A stretch of DNA of 64,000 nt from Thelonectria olida (Eukaryota > Ascomycota > Sordariomycetes > Hypocreales > Nectriaceae): the NCBI GenBank assembly GCA_020736575.1, contig JAGPYM010000065.1, positions 61,866 to 125,865 on the forward strand. Direction: 5' to 3'. This document shows, piece after piece, positions 33,130 to 43,915 of the stretch. The notes under the pieces are model-generated. The model was not told the DNA's origin, did not search any database, and saw only the letters and a list, made by a program, of their open reading frames with translations. The translations under genes were made by a program, and so were the position numbers. Each line of letters begins with the position of its first letter. The stretch's first letter is position 1.

Positions 33130-34850
33130 TGACGGTTGTCAACGTCCATGTTCTCCGCTTGGTATGTGCCGTGTAGTCGTGCCGAGTTCACATCGAGGGC
33201 TTCCAGTGCCCTTCTAGATGGCGTTATGATTCTTTGGGGCCGTTGACTGCCCGCGTTGACTGTGATTTCGTTCTCGACCTCGTTCGGGGCGACTGCGTTG
33301 CTTCCAGGGTTGGCTCTCTTTTGCCCTCTCTTCGTCGGTGACCTGCTTCTTCCTTGCCGATTCTGCTGACTGCGGCCAGGTGCGAGAGATGGCGCTCCCT
33401 CCCGGATGATTCGTCCGATCGGCTCCTCCTGGGCTCTCACAGTTGGGTTCGCCTGGCTGACTGCCATGCTGCTCTGTGGCTCTAGGTGGTACCTGGGACG
33501 TGCGGCGTATGCGGCCTTGACCTTGGCCATCTCCTCCTTCCTGATTGCACACTGGTTGCTCCAGGCCTCGTGTTGACCTTTACAGTTGGCGCACTTTCTG
33601 GGTACGCTCCTGTCGGGTTTGACAGGGCATTCACGGGACGCGTGTTCTTGAGCGCAGTAGCCGCATCTCGTCGTTGCCTTGCACTGGGTTCCTATGTGGC
33701 CATATCCTTGACAGCCGAAGCATTGCCTCAGTCGGCACGACCTGTTGTACAGCTCGCACTGAAAGACCTCCCCTTGCCAGATCAGGCCCTCGTCGATGAT
33801 CTTGTTGGCGTCTTGGGGTCTTGTAAACTCAATGATGATCGAGGAAGCAGCCTTTTCCGCAGATTTCCTCGTGAGCCAGCCTATGTATTTTATCTCGGCG
33901 CTCGGGATGAACGGTCTGTTTTCCTGGAGAATGCTGTCCCTGGTGTCCTCAAGTTGGCTCACATCCATCGAGCGGGTACGGATGCCGTGAACAAGAACTC
34001 CGTATGTTGGGATGCGCACTGTTGCTCCATTGCCGAGCCGGTGTTCCCAGTCCTCAGCGAACTGTCGGAGTACCTCCATGTCAGAGGTCGTAGCCGTCTT
34101 GATGCTAAGGTCACCGCTTTTGAGTTGGTTAGTTGACACCGTCTTGATGTTCTCTATATGCTCGTTTCCGCTTTGTTCTATAGCACGGTCTACGTGTGCT
34201 TTCAGGCTACGGGGGTTCATCGCCCGTAGGCTGGCTATGGTGAGTGGGTTCCGAATGTTCACGGTGATCTCTCGGAGCACTTGCGCAGGTGGTGCCTTGT
34301 TTTGGTTCAGTGGATTGTGCATGCTAGTAGCTAGCCCATTACCAGCTGCTACAGATGCGTAGGTCCGTGGCAAGCTCGGTCGGTTGTGCTGGTCTGCGTT
34401 CTTGATCTCTCTAACCATTGTCATGACTGTTCTGCCGATATCGATCGATTCTCTGGCTGCCGCCTTCGTCTCGTTCTGTGTTTTGTGGCCCTCGCGTATT
34501 CCTTCTAATGCCTGCTGGCCCGTGTTCGCTGCCTGTTTGAGTTCCGTCTTGATATCGTTGAGAGCCTGCATCGTGCTTTCCGCCGCGGTCTTCGATTCGG
34601 TTCTTACCATCTGTAGTGCGTCATGTACAGTGCCGAGGTCTGGGATGTTGTGGATCTTATTGACGAGGGATAGTGCGCCCATGGCCATGATCTTGGCTAG
34701 GTCATGGGGGACAGGTTGGTCTTTCGCGCGTTCGATGCACAAGAGGGCGTCCCTGAGGTATTTGCCGAGTTGCGTGGCGTGCTCGCGGAATTCGGCTGGC
34801 CATGCCACCTCTTGGGGCCACGAAGTCGCCATGATCGTCTTAAAACGCAC
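33126..34850 (-). CDS. LINE ORF1, CCHC nucleic-acid-binding protein, 574 aa
   Basis: ORF1 proteins of LINEs bind the element RNA and act as chaperones. This one has a helical N-terminal half (for example LRDALLCIERAKDQPVPHDL) and a middle domain with an RRM-like or Tad ORF1-like layout. The zinc-knuckle region (about residues 375-440) reads CFGCQGYGHIGTQC, CGYCAQEHASREC and CANCKGQHEAWSNQC. A basic, Gln/Arg-rich tail follows (RSRSPTKRGQKRAN). There are no internal stops. The stop codon overlaps the ORF2 start as ATGA (33126-33129), so ORF2 is probably made by termination-reinitiation. Confidence 0.88.
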   Translation of the reverse strand: MRFKTIMATSWPQEVAWPAEFREHATQLGKYLRDALLCIERAKDQPVPHDLAKIMAMGALSLVNKIHNIPDLGTVHDALQMVRTESKTAAESTMQALNDIKTELKQAANTGQQALEGIREGHKTQNETKAAARESIDIGRTVMTMVREIKNADQHNRPSLPRTYASVAAGNGLATSMHNPLNQNKAPPAQVLREITVNIRNPLTIASLRAMNPRSLKAHVDRAIEQSGNEHIENIKTVSTNQLKSGDLSIKTATTSDMEVLRQFAEDWEHRLGNGATVRIPTYGVLVHGIRTRSMDVSQLEDTRDSILQENRPFIPSAEIKYIGWLTRKSAEKAASSIIIEFTRPQDANKIIDEGLIWQGEVFQCELYNRSCRLRQCFGCQGYGHIGTQCKATTRCGYCAQEHASRECPVKPDRSVPRKCANCKGQHEAWSNQCAIRKEEMAKVKAAYAARPRYHLEPQSSMAVSQANPTVRAQEEPIGRIIREGAPSLAPGRSQQNRQGRSRSPTKRGQKRANPGSNAVAPNEVENEITVNAGSQRPQRIITPSRRALEALDVNSARLHGTYQAENMDVDNRQ

Positions 34851-34990
34851 TGGGCGATGCGCTAGACTTCAGGCTATTCAATTGACTCGTTGGAGAGGCG
34901 TGAGAGTGCTGTTTGGGCTGTTGTTTCAAAAATTCGTTCTCGCTGTTGTGAAAAGTTTTTCGGTGCAGGACATAGTCGGGAGTAAAGGGG

Positions 34991-35860
34991 ATAGTTTTAT
35001 TGGGGTTGCCTCACGTGATGACCACACTGCAGAATAGGCTCCCCGCCTTGGAGGGCTTACTGAGGGGTTCTTCCCCTCCTGCAACTGCCTCATGGGAGTC
35101 AATTGCTCGCCTCTGCAAGTAGCTCGTCATCTCTCACGCAGTCAAGACTCGATTCTTCCCTCCCACCTTCCCTCTGTATATAGAACCACTGCAATATACA
35201 GACACTTGCCTCCCTACAGGGGAGCGCGGACGGGGCTCTCTCTGACGCTACGGTTTAACGCGTTTACGCATAAGACCACAGCGACAGGTGACCCGTTACG
35301 GCCAAACCACATACACTCTGTCCCTCTTGACTGCGCGAGGTCACCAATAAATGGAAGGCTTTAGCTTGGGACTCACTGCTAGAAACAGCTCTGGTGAACA
35401 GCTTCCTTCTTCAGCTACATGGGCAGCCTCAATGGAAGCCGTTTAAGACTCTAGCTGACTGGCGGCAACACCTTGTTAATAGCCTCATCGCAAATTATGA
35501 GTTGGACAGTCAGTCAAGAAAGATGTTTCGGACTGGCGATGTATTCACACCAGCTTCACAGCATAATTGGATCCGCAATAAGAATCCTATTGCTTGTAAA
35601 GCTTGTAATGACACACGGCTGCAAGGAGTGCAAAGTACCTCTATGTAGAGGTCGGAATTGCTGGGACTTCTGGCACCATATAAATTAAGCGGAGATTGAT
35701 GTACCTTTAATTTGCTGGTTGGCTGGACCCCTGTCGGACTCTGATTGAGCGGATAATGTCCGCACATTAACCTGGGATGATCAGCTACCCTTCTCGCACG
35801 GCCCTTACCCCCCGTTTGTGGCCAGTGCCCCCTGGCTTCACAAAACCTTTCAGCCACAAC
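34991..35860. other. No supported gene
   Basis: Between the LINE 5' end and the next repeat only short frames occur. None has a recognisable domain. Confidence 0.35.
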
Positions 35861-35915
35861 TGAGTGAATGATATTTATTCCGCTCGGGAGGCCAAAAGTC
35901 ATAGGGCCAGGACTC
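35861..35915 (-). mobile_element. 3' end of a LINE (fragment 3)
   Basis: The minus strand reads GGCCCTATGAC, then CTCCCGAGCGGAATAAAT and a CATT-type tail. It is a diverged copy of the terminal motif of the 47.8-51.8 kb LINE family. Confidence 0.5.
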
Positions 35916-35959
35916 TAAGCTACTTACGGCTTCAAACTAGCCCCTCGCTGATCACTGCT

Positions 35960-36610
35960 CCGCTGTACGACATTCCCCAGTGGCCTGTGTCCCATCCAAA
36001 CCATGTCTCGACCTCGGGCTATGGATCTGATCGCTTGGGAGCATTTCTGACGTGCACCGAGAGCTCCCCGTTACTGCTGGGGTTTGACGGGGACAATGGA
36101 GTGCTTCTTGTCTCTATTACTTTGCCGGATTGCGCCTCGTCTGTCTCTGTGCCGCGTGCTTGCTTTTCTTCAACCCTTCCCCTCCCCCCTCCTCCGCCTC
36201 CGGGTACGCTTTGGGCCATGATTTCCTTCTTCTCTTTTCACAAACCTTGCTAACGCCGCTTGTCTGGGAGGCGCATTAGAGCTGGGTTTATTACTCTCAA
36301 GAAGCATGTCATGGTTCAAGCAACTACTTGTGCTCGGACCACCTGCTCTGCAAGACTGGGTGACTGATCAGTGACGTGTAAATCACTCAACTGGCAAGTA
36401 CAACCCTTCCTTGCACCTCTCGATGATACAAGGGATTACGGGTCAGGCAGCTACGACTTCGGGGCCTGCAAGCCAAATTCCAGTTTCCTGGCCCCAACCT
36501 TCTTTGGGCAAGCAAACAATGAATCATTGCTGCGTTTCTGGCAGGAGCGATGGTTGGGGATGTATCAGCCCCTCCGACCAGAAATGCCCGTCTCCATGTC
36601 TCTCTCTTGC
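35960..36610 (+). repeat. Left copy of a diverged direct duplication
   Basis: Shared blocks with 41045-41790, in the same order: CATTCCCCA-TGGCCTGT, TGCTGGGGTTTGAC/TGCTAGGGTTTGAC, CTGTGCCGCGTGCTTGCTTT, CACAA-CCTTGCT-A-GCCGCTTG, CTTGTGCTCGGAC-ACCTGCT, CTGATCAG-GA-GTG and TGGCAGGAGCGA. The body is non-coding and pyrimidine-rich. The origin of the unit is unknown. Confidence 0.75.
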
Positions 36611-36869
36611 TCGAGGAGGGGGTTCTCTTGATCAACTTGAACACAACACAAACACATACATTAACGCCGTGTGTGTGTATGACCCCACCATACCAGTTGT
36701 GTCTCAGAAGCATTCGTTAAGACCTCTCTCTGTCGTCCACTTGATGTCACACTGCCCCCTCTCTCCCTGATTGTGATCCGATCCCTTCAAACCAAACCTC
36801 TGCTCACATTCATCTTAGTTGCCACCTCATCTCAATCTACACCTGCACTGTCCTCGTCCTCCCCCCACC

Positions 36870-38477
36870 ATGGGCAGCCTCACCAAGCAGCTAAGCCGGC
36901 TGTTCAATCCCAAGCTGGTCCGCAAGCACTTCCCCAAGGGCAACACTACGCGCCTACGCGCCGAGAGTAGCTCGCAGAACAGCCACGGTCAAGGCTTCAG
37001 ACCTAAGAGCGGGGGACCAGTTGGATCCAATGGATCTGCACCTGGACTCGTAGACAACCAGCCCGAGTCAGGAACTGCCCACGAGGACGACTGCCAGCAC
37101 CACCTAACCTCCGACGAGATCTGGGACATCTTCTTAAAGCCTGGCCCCCTAGAAACCAAAGAAGGCGTCAAGCCCTTCCTCCAGAAGAAGCAATACCCAG
37201 CCTTGCTGTCCCCTGCCGAGCTTCAATCACTAGAACAACCATCACCACCCCCAAACAAACCGCTTCCTCAAATCCCCACACAAGCTCAACCCCGAACAAC
37301 ACCACAACGCGTGCCCCGAGAGGCGGAGGATCGTCGAGTCCCCTCTTGGAATCTCCAGAACACTAGACCCCAGGCCCGGAAGATCGGGGCAACCTACTCG
37401 CCCTTCCCAAAGCCTATCGCTTTTCCTCTAAGGGCTTCATCCATTACATCTTCATCACGGTGCCCCCGGGAGACACACAAGCCCCAGCGACCATCTCGCC
37501 CTAATACCACCGCCACTAAGCAAGCTCATCGACATATCGCTGAACTCCATAACGACCTATCTAAGGAGAAAGAGAAGACTATTGAGGAGCCCCACGAGGA
37601 AGCTATTCAGGAACTCCTCGCACAGGTCGTCAGGAAAGCCCCAGATGAAAAGTCGGTTGCAGGCTCTTCCGGTCGAAATTCTTTCCATCCCCTCGATGAG
37701 TTCATCGTGCGTACCGAAGTCGAGGTTGCCCAGCCTTTCCCAAGAAGCCCTCTAGGTTTGAATCTTTTCTTGCCCCCGGGGAAGTGCGACTGGGATAAAA
37801 ATACTCCAACCCTCTCTCGGCCATCCTCACCAAAGGACCTTCGACGTGAAGCATCCTCAGAGACCTCCTCTGAGGCCACTGCGCCTGCCCGTCGAACTAC
37901 TAAGGCAGCTGCAGAGGGCCGCCCTAAGACTGCTCGTGATCATGCCCATCGATCTACTACGGCATCTCAAGAGACCCGACCTAAGCTCACCACTCATGGC
38001 CGTCGACCGACAGGAGCCTCTTTTGAGTCCGGTGCTAACACCAGCTCCCTGGAAAGTCGACCAACAGCAACTTCAGAGGCCAGTCCCAAGGCTTCACCTC
38101 GTGAGAGGCCAGTCTTTATGGTCTCAAGGGCGAGTCAATTTGCAATCCAGCTTCCGACGTCTGACTCGGATCCTGCTCCTGTGTTTACCAAGAAGTCGGC
38201 CCCCAATCTTCGACGAGCAACCAAACTTGAGCCTCTTCAACTTCCTCCACTTCATCAGCTTCCACTACTTCCTCCACTTTATCAGCTTCCACTAGTTCCT
38301 GGACGTGATGACCCCGTGTTTGCCCACGATGACGGAGGAAAATGTAGACGCTTTGGCTTCCTCCGCATCCATAGACGCGGAAGCAGCGAAGGCCGTGGCT
38401 CCAGCAAGAACAACTCTTTGGCCTTCAAATGGCGCCGTTCCAGCACCGACTCACCACCAACTTCACCCCGCGGATAA
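36870..38477 (+). CDS. Hypothetical basic Ser/Pro-rich protein, 535 aa
   Basis: A single open frame. I prefer the ATG at 36870 (MGSLTKQLSRLFNPK, in a CACCATGG context) over an in-frame ATG at 36819. The N-terminus is basic-amphipathic. The rest is rich in Pro, Ser, Thr, Arg and Glu with little predicted structure; a helical stretch lies near residues 220-260 (RHIAELHNDLSKEKEKTIEE). A duplicated 27-bp unit near 38235 encodes LQLPPLHQLPLLPPLYQLPL. The C-terminus is basic and Ser-rich (RRGSSEGRGSSKNNS, SSTDSPPTSPRG). No family is recognised. The long open frame with C-ended codons in disordered sequence suggests a real gene. It ends just before a MULE relic. The upstream duplication lies 260 bp before the start. 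Confidence 0.6.
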   Translation: MGSLTKQLSRLFNPKLVRKHFPKGNTTRLRAESSSQNSHGQGFRPKSGGPVGSNGSAPGLVDNQPESGTAHEDDCQHHLTSDEIWDIFLKPGPLETKEGVKPFLQKKQYPALLSPAELQSLEQPSPPPNKPLPQIPTQAQPRTTPQRVPREAEDRRVPSWNLQNTRPQARKIGATYSPFPKPIAFPLRASSITSSSRCPRETHKPQRPSRPNTTATKQAHRHIAELHNDLSKEKEKTIEEPHEEAIQELLAQVVRKAPDEKSVAGSSGRNSFHPLDEFIVRTEVEVAQPFPRSPLGLNLFLPPGKCDWDKNTPTLSRPSSPKDLRREASSETSSEATAPARRTTKAAAEGRPKTARDHAHRSTTASQETRPKLTTHGRRPTGASFESGANTSSLESRPTATSEASPKASPRERPVFMVSRASQFAIQLPTSDSDPAPVFTKKSAPNLRRATKLEPLQLPPLHQLPLLPPLYQLPLVPGRDDPVFAHDDGGKCRRFGFLRIHRRGSSEGRGSSKNNSLAFKWRRSSTDSPPTSPRG

Positions 38478-38631
38478 TCCTCACATCGCGAGCTTTTCGG
38501 ACGCGTGTTTGGACTTGGCAACAAATAATTACATAGTATCCACATCCCAGCCACCAGCAGATCGGACCATCTTAGTCATACGGTCTCAACACTTGGACCC
38601 TACGACATCGTCAGGACAAGCGTTTTTCCTT

Positions 38632-39146
38632 GCACAATCTCGCGCCGAGCCACCATCCCTCCGTACATCCAGCGCATCGAAAGTTCAACAACGAGGATGC
38701 GACTACGATAACGAATCTTACCAGTGCCGGCATTGCTCCCAGGGATATCAGAACATATTTACGTCAGCACTCTGACTCTGCCGCAAACACAAAAGGATGT
38801 GTACAATCGCATCGCAGCCGCAAGAAGAGAGATCTGTGCTGGTCAAAGCAGCATTCATGCACTTGCTAACCAGCTCGATGAAGAAGGTTTCTGGAATCGA
38901 ATGCAATTCGCCCCAGATGACCGAGTCAGCTGTTTTACTTGCCCATCCGGGCTCGCTACTGTACCTTCAAAGCTATCCACACGTACTATTATTATACTGT
39001 ACTTACAAGACCAATAAGTATGGAATGCCGTTGCTTGACATGATTGGCGTCGATGCGTGTCAACGTCCGTTCTGCATTACGTTCGCTTTTCTTAGCGGCG
39101 AGACAGAGGAGGACTACTCTTGAGCTCTAGAAAGGCTGAGATCAAT
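38632..39146 (+). pseudogene. MULE transposase fragment
   Basis: Three plus frames in series carry the conserved N-terminal half of a fungal MULE transposase: HPSVHPAHRKFNNEDATTI and AGIAPRDIRTYLRQ (to about 38785), then DVYNRIAAARREICAGQSS and IHALANQLDEEGFW (to about 38925), then LLAHPGSLLYLQSYPHVLLL, YCTYKTNKYGMPLLDMIGV and GETEEDYS before TGA at 39121-39123, with ALERLRSM after it. The motif usually read D-CTYKTN has Tyr in place of the catalytic Asp. With two frameshifts, a Trp-to-stop change and a truncated 3' end, this copy is dead. It stops where ANK-ZZ sequence begins on the other strand. Confidence 0.85.
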
Positions 39147-39147
39147 G

Positions 39148-39570
39148 TCACTCGACGCACAAGTAGAAACCCCCACTGTCGCACACTCTGCAAGAATACC
39201 CACAGCCTTCCCGGATGCTCAGTGTACAGGCGTCGCACCAATCGGATTCATGATCAAGCGGAATAAGGGTGGCATTGACAGGGGCAGGGTCATTAGGGAT
39301 AGGACTGCCAGCCCTTTTAGCATGCTGCACTAGGAGCTGAAGAACCCGAATATCTTGAACCGCATTATTATACCCACATCTGGAAGCGAAGAACAACGCC
39401 GTACGACCATGGTTGCCTGCCCTGCTAGTTTCGACGCCCGGAGTTGTTAGCAGCTGCCTGACTACCTTAACGTGTCCATTCTGTGATACTGCATGCAATG
39501 GCGTCGACCCATCCTTGGTTGCAACCGTAGTGTCAATTCCCTTCTCTATGAGGAGCTTGACCGCCGGGGC
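39148..39570 (-). pseudogene. Ankyrin repeat and ZZ zinc-finger fragment
   Basis: The minus frame has ankyrin units (VKLLIEKGIDTTVATKDGST, then PLHAVSQNGHVKVVRQLL and GRTALFFASRCGY), then a linker. A ZZ-type finger start follows (CDACTLSIREGCGYSC and CRVCDSGGFYLC). This pairing is known from the C-termini of fungal NLR-like and NACHT-ankyrin proteins; that the original gene was NLR-like is an inference. Both ends are cut: upstream by LINE sequence at about 39570, downstream by the MULE fragment at about 39147. Confidence 0.75.
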
Positions 39571-40176
39571 GCGGCTGGATGGGGTTACACAATATGCAGA
39601 GACAAGAAGAAAATCGCACAAGGCAAAGGCCGCCTGGGCCTAGCAGAGGTCTTTGACGGCGAGGCCGAGGGAGCACGAAATGGTCTCAGGAAGGCTTGCC
39701 GGATAAACCTGGGAGCACAAATCCACATCTGCATCGACAACACATCCGTGATCACCGGGCTGTTATGTAGAGCTCCTCCGAGCTCACAAGAAGCCTTTCT
39801 AGACTTTCAGGAGGTCGCACAATCAGCCGCAGTCAATGTCAAATGGGTCCCAGGACATCAAGGCATCGAAGGAAACGAAGAGGCCGCCCGACTAGCAAAG
39901 GAGGGTAGTAAATTGACCACTGAGGTCACCACTGCAACATATGCCGCTGCGAAAAGGAGGGTCAAGGCAACAAAGACCCAGCAGTTCTCGGAATGGTGCA
40001 AGGACGCCATACTAAACCACAAGCGATACCAAGAACTAGGCCTCGGGACCGCGATGCTCAAATGCCCGGAGGCGCTGGAACTACCGCGGGCGACGCTCCA
40101 TCGACCGCTCGCAGCAAGATCCGGCCATGGAGACTTTGAAATCAATGTCGTTGAGCTTTTGGGAGGGGCAGTCTGA
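39565..40176 (+). pseudogene. LINE ORF2 RNase H fragment
   Basis: A plus frame of about 200 codons reads the RNase H domain of a Tad-like LINE (GWGYTICRD, AEVFDGEAEGARNGLRKA, HICIDNTSVI, KWVPGHQGIEGNEEAARLA) and the following Lys/Arg-rich segment. The domain begins abruptly at the ANK junction near 39565. This is neither of the two large LINE families by sequence, so it is a third lineage. Confidence 0.75.
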
Positions 40177-41044
40177 TGAGAGTAGTCACTTCACATGCAC
40201 CACACTTCCGCAACGGTCCTGCATATATTGCCCATAGGATGATGTCATTTGTAAACAATTCAAGGAGCCCAATAAGTAACCTGTAATTAAAATCACTCCA
40301 TGGTGCGGTTATGTTTGGTAGCTTGCGGATACAAATTGTTGTCACTCAAGGTAACACCCAGAAGTCGCAAGTTCACTCACCATCACTATCGTGATCAAAC
40401 TCTCAGTCTTCTTATTAACCCCTCCACTCTGTAACCAATTGCTAGGACCCCTCAGATGTCCTGATCTCTACTGGCACTTTACGGACGACTTTGGCGGGGA
40501 CGGAAAGCTAAGTGTGGGTAGGTCTAGAGACGGACTTGCACACGGAAACACAATGAAAAAGTCCAGAAAGAGCAAGAGAGGGGGAGAAGGCTGGGCAGAC
40601 TGTCAATTGCGACAAGTGATAGACCAAGGCTCCCGGTTGGACGCTAAATGAAGGGGGAACTGAGCTCAACATGGATGGCGCATGAGCTAAGGGGCAACTG
40701 CCAGTTCCACCTTCCACAAGCCAAATTCGGTTATTGGGATGGTCTTACCAACGGAGCTCGCCGACTCTGCTCAGCAAAGACATCTCGCTGCGCCAATGTG
40801 CAAGTAAGAAGGCAGGCCAACAGAGCTAGTGGAGCCAATTCACCCCGTTTCATCATACCCTGGTCGCCCAAGGTCTTAGCAGAAAGTTGCCATGTGGACC
40901 CTGATCGTCATAGTGGAGTAATTACTGTCATCCCGTGTCCGAAATGGTCCTAGGGATACAGCGGACCGTGCTTAAAACACCCGATTCGAGAGCCGCATCT
41001 AGCACCGTTTTTGGAGTTCTTGCACTTGGGCCCCTTCCTGATGA
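40177..41044. other. No supported gene
   Basis: Short frames only. No recognisable domain or element end. Confidence 0.35.
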
Positions 41045-41790
41045 CTGCCTCCGCTGGACGGGATTCCCCACTGGCCTGTCCAAACTGTCCAGGCTACAGA
41101 GCCGATCGATTGGTACCCTTTTGATGCGCACCCGAGAGATCCTCGTTATGCTAGGGTTTGACAGGCACAATCGGGCCGCTAGCGACTCTGGACAGCCGAA
41201 TGACGGCCCAATAACAGCTGGTCAGTAGGGATTGGCCTCCCTGAGGCTAACTGAAGTAATGAGGACATGCTATCTCGGTAGAAGCGTATTTCCTGCCCGG
41301 CGAGCCAACAAGGCTGGATCAATAGTCACACATGCAGTGTGCTTCCCGGCTTTCTTACTTTGCTAGGATGCGCCTCCCCTGTTTCTGTGCCGCGTGCTTG
41401 CTTTCCCTAAACCCTTCCCCTCCTTCCCTCCCTCCCTCCTCCACCGGCCTCTGGGTGCGCCTTGGGCCGTGGTTTCTTGACCTCTTCTTTTCACAACCCT
41501 TGCTGAGGCCGCTTGTGTAACAGGTGCATCACAGCCAGATCGATTGCGCTAAAGCAGCATGTCGGGGTTCAAACAAGTGCTTGTGCTCGGACAACCTGCT
41601 CCGCAAAGCTGTGTACTGATCAGCGAGGTGTGCATCACTCAACTAACAAGTGCACCCCTTATTCCTGGACTGAGAGTCTTAGGCAAGCAAAGATTAGATA
41701 ATAGCTGCCTTTTTGGCAGGAGCGACGGTAGCTAATGCAAGCTGTCCAAATAGGAATGCCCCTCTCCATGTGACTCTGTGTTGTACTCCG
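41045..41790 (+). repeat. Right copy of the diverged direct duplication
   Basis: Partner of 35960-36610, with an extra insertion of about 150 bp near 41180-41330 and several small indels. Same orientation, about 5.1 kb apart. No coding frame is shared. Confidence 0.75.
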
Positions 41791-41959
41791 TACTGACGGA
41801 GGAATGAGGTCAGACGCAAGTTAGGCTTAGATCACAACACCGCGTCCGCGATTACGGAAGAAATGAGTTCTTTTATTATTATATTTGTTGCCTAAAAAAG
41901 GCATCTGGGAGCGTGGTGGACAGCTGGCTTGGAATTGCGAGGCACGCGTACGGTTCCAA

Positions 41960-42020
41960 CAGGTAGAGAGGTACCATATTTATTATTTCGCTCGGGACCG
42001 TTTCTATGAGTCCATTATTT
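41960..42020 (-). mobile_element. 3' end of a LINE (fragment 4)
   Basis: The minus strand reads GGACTCATAGAAACGGT, then CCCGAGCGAAATAATAAAT, a diverged version of the terminal motif of the 47.8-51.8 kb LINE family. Confidence 0.4.
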
Positions 42021-42097
42021 AGAACCCCGTACAAACTAGGTCATACTTTTGAACTTGGAAGGCCATCTCATGTTGACACGGCTCGCTATATTGCTCC

Positions 42098-43915
42098 TTA
42101 CTGCTGAAGGATTCTGACGTAGGCGACTGGACCTTCATACCGGTGAGTTCCACGGAAGAAGTAGTATGCCAAAGAGAACAGTGTAACGGCGCCGTAAATC
42201 AGAACATTCCAATTCATCTCTGATGGCGTCGGCTTAGGGTTACCGGGCATGAATGCCAGGACGAAAATCACGACGAGGAAGGCCTCAGAGGCGATATTTA
42301 TAGCGAGACCCCACTGACCCAGGCTAAACTTAGAGCGCAGGAGCGGGCTCTTCGTCCATCGCCGCCAAATCATGCAGCCAATGGAGACGATGTAGCTGGA
42401 GAGAAGTGATGTTGTTGCCAAAGAAGTGATCGAGTTCAGTGCGACAGCGGAGCCAATATTAATGAGGGAAAGAAGGCTTGAGATAAGGAAAGTCGTTAGA
42501 ATGGCATTGATGGGCACATCCCATCCTGCTGGTACCTTGGAGAACCAAGGGCCGAAGGGAACAGCATGGTCTCGTGCGAATGCAAAGAGCTGGCGAGACG
42601 ACGTGGCCACCATGGTCAGATTGGAGAACACCGTCATGGCAACGATGAACACCGCCATCGCGGTAGCACTGCTCGCTGACTGCGTCGAGTTGTAGAAGAC
42701 CTGCATGAAAGGATAGCCGGTTGGTGATGTGATCACCTCCCCAAGGTCGCCTATGCAGAAGCAAAACGTGATAACCATGATCCATCCGAAAGCGCCATTG
42801 AAGATGGTTGCCATGATCATGGAACGCGGCAGAGTACGGCTGGCATCGCACAGCTCTTCGGACATGTGGACGGCAGCATCTGCACCCAGCAGTGGCAATA
42901 TGCCCGCAAGAATGCCCACGAGGGTTGAGCCTCCCAGGCTGCCCCAACCTCCGCCATCACTAAACTCGGTGAAGACAGCCTTGGCGTCGGCTCTCGGCGA
43001 GAGAACCCAGAGAGCGACAAGGATGCCAAAAAAGCCGAAGATGTGAATGATGAGGACTAGAGCCTCAATCAATGGCAGCTTTCTGGCCAGGACAGTGTTG
43101 AAGAGTACCGAGAAAGCAGCAACGGCCATAGTGAGTAGCGTGCCATGCCAGGCCTCGGGGACATAGTCGGGGTAGTTCAGAACGACGAGGCCTTGGATCT
43201 GCGTGCCAGCAATGAACGCCGAGGAGGCACACGACGTCTGCCAGCCGAGCACACACATCCATCCCATGAGGTAGCTGACAAACTTCTGGTACTGTGGCGG
43301 TGCGAATTCGGATACCCAGTGATATTGTCCTCCAGTTGTGGGAGCCCTGTAGAATGTTGACGTCAGTGATTTGGTGATGCACGTCCAGAGAGCGCGTTTT
43401 TCAGATTGGGCACTACTCACATTGAAGCCATCTCGGCCATCGACGAGTTCACCAAAAGGAAGCCCACCCAGCATATAAAAAACATCCAGATCAAACCGGC
43501 GGTGCCGCCGTTGATAAGTCCGATAGTAGCGACACTTTGAGCAACAGATTTAGTTAGTTGACCAACAGCCATGACGCGCGGAGAGTTTCGTCAGCATAAT
43601 TTACCTCAGAGAGAACTCCCACGACGCCATTAGAATCATGGAAAAGCCAAAGATGGACAGGAAGCGAAAATTCCTCTGTGCGATGTCGCGTTAATAAAAC
43701 TCAACGGACAAATGTCAACAGTTGCTGGCACAAACCCTCATTTCCTGGACCTTGCCCATGCGGTACATGTCCGCGCGGTCGGCCGCGTTTCCTCTCTTCT
43801 CATCGATGTCATCGTCATTGTGGCCGATGGCGGCATCGTGGACGTCGAGGGATTCCTTATCGCCAATTGACATTTTAGCAGTGTTTCCTAGTCCCTTTGG
43901 CGGCACTGCATTCAC
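42098..43915 (-). CDS. Amino-acid/choline/GABA-type permease (APC superfamily), 537 aa
   Basis: Four exons in consistent phase: 43915-43736, 43675-43605, 43534-43421 and 43346-42098, with introns of 60, 70 and 74 bp. The total of 1614 nt gives 537 residues with no stop. The product is a plasma-membrane importer of the fungal GABA/choline permease type. A hydrophilic N-terminus (about 50 residues) is followed by about 12 membrane spans. The first includes LSIFGFSMILMASWEFSL and INGGTAGLIWMFFICWVGF. The family segment APTTGGQYHWVSEFAPP follows. Later features are GADAAVHMSEELCDASRTLP, the conserved loop of this subfamily, and SSRQLFAFARDHAVPFGPW. The substrate cannot be decided from sequence. 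It is transcribed away from the rhodopsin-domain gene. This is one of the few fully intact host genes here. Confidence 0.92.

Larger units (their letters stand above)
29332..34990 (-). mobile_element. Two-ORF LINE (Tad-like), probably near full length
   Basis: On the minus strand a 574-codon ORF1 is followed by an overlapping ORF2 carrying endonuclease, RT and RNase H. Both ORF1 and a 5' leader are present (34851 to about 34990), so the copy is not 5'-truncated in the usual way. The exact ends and target duplication could not be fixed. The 3' flank (below 29370) lacks the AATAAAT-type end of the other LINE family in this window, so this is a separate family. Confidence 0.88.

Noticed and set aside
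42459..43382. Overlapping frames in the permease region
   Set aside because: Shadows of the permease exons, which have full splice and domain support.
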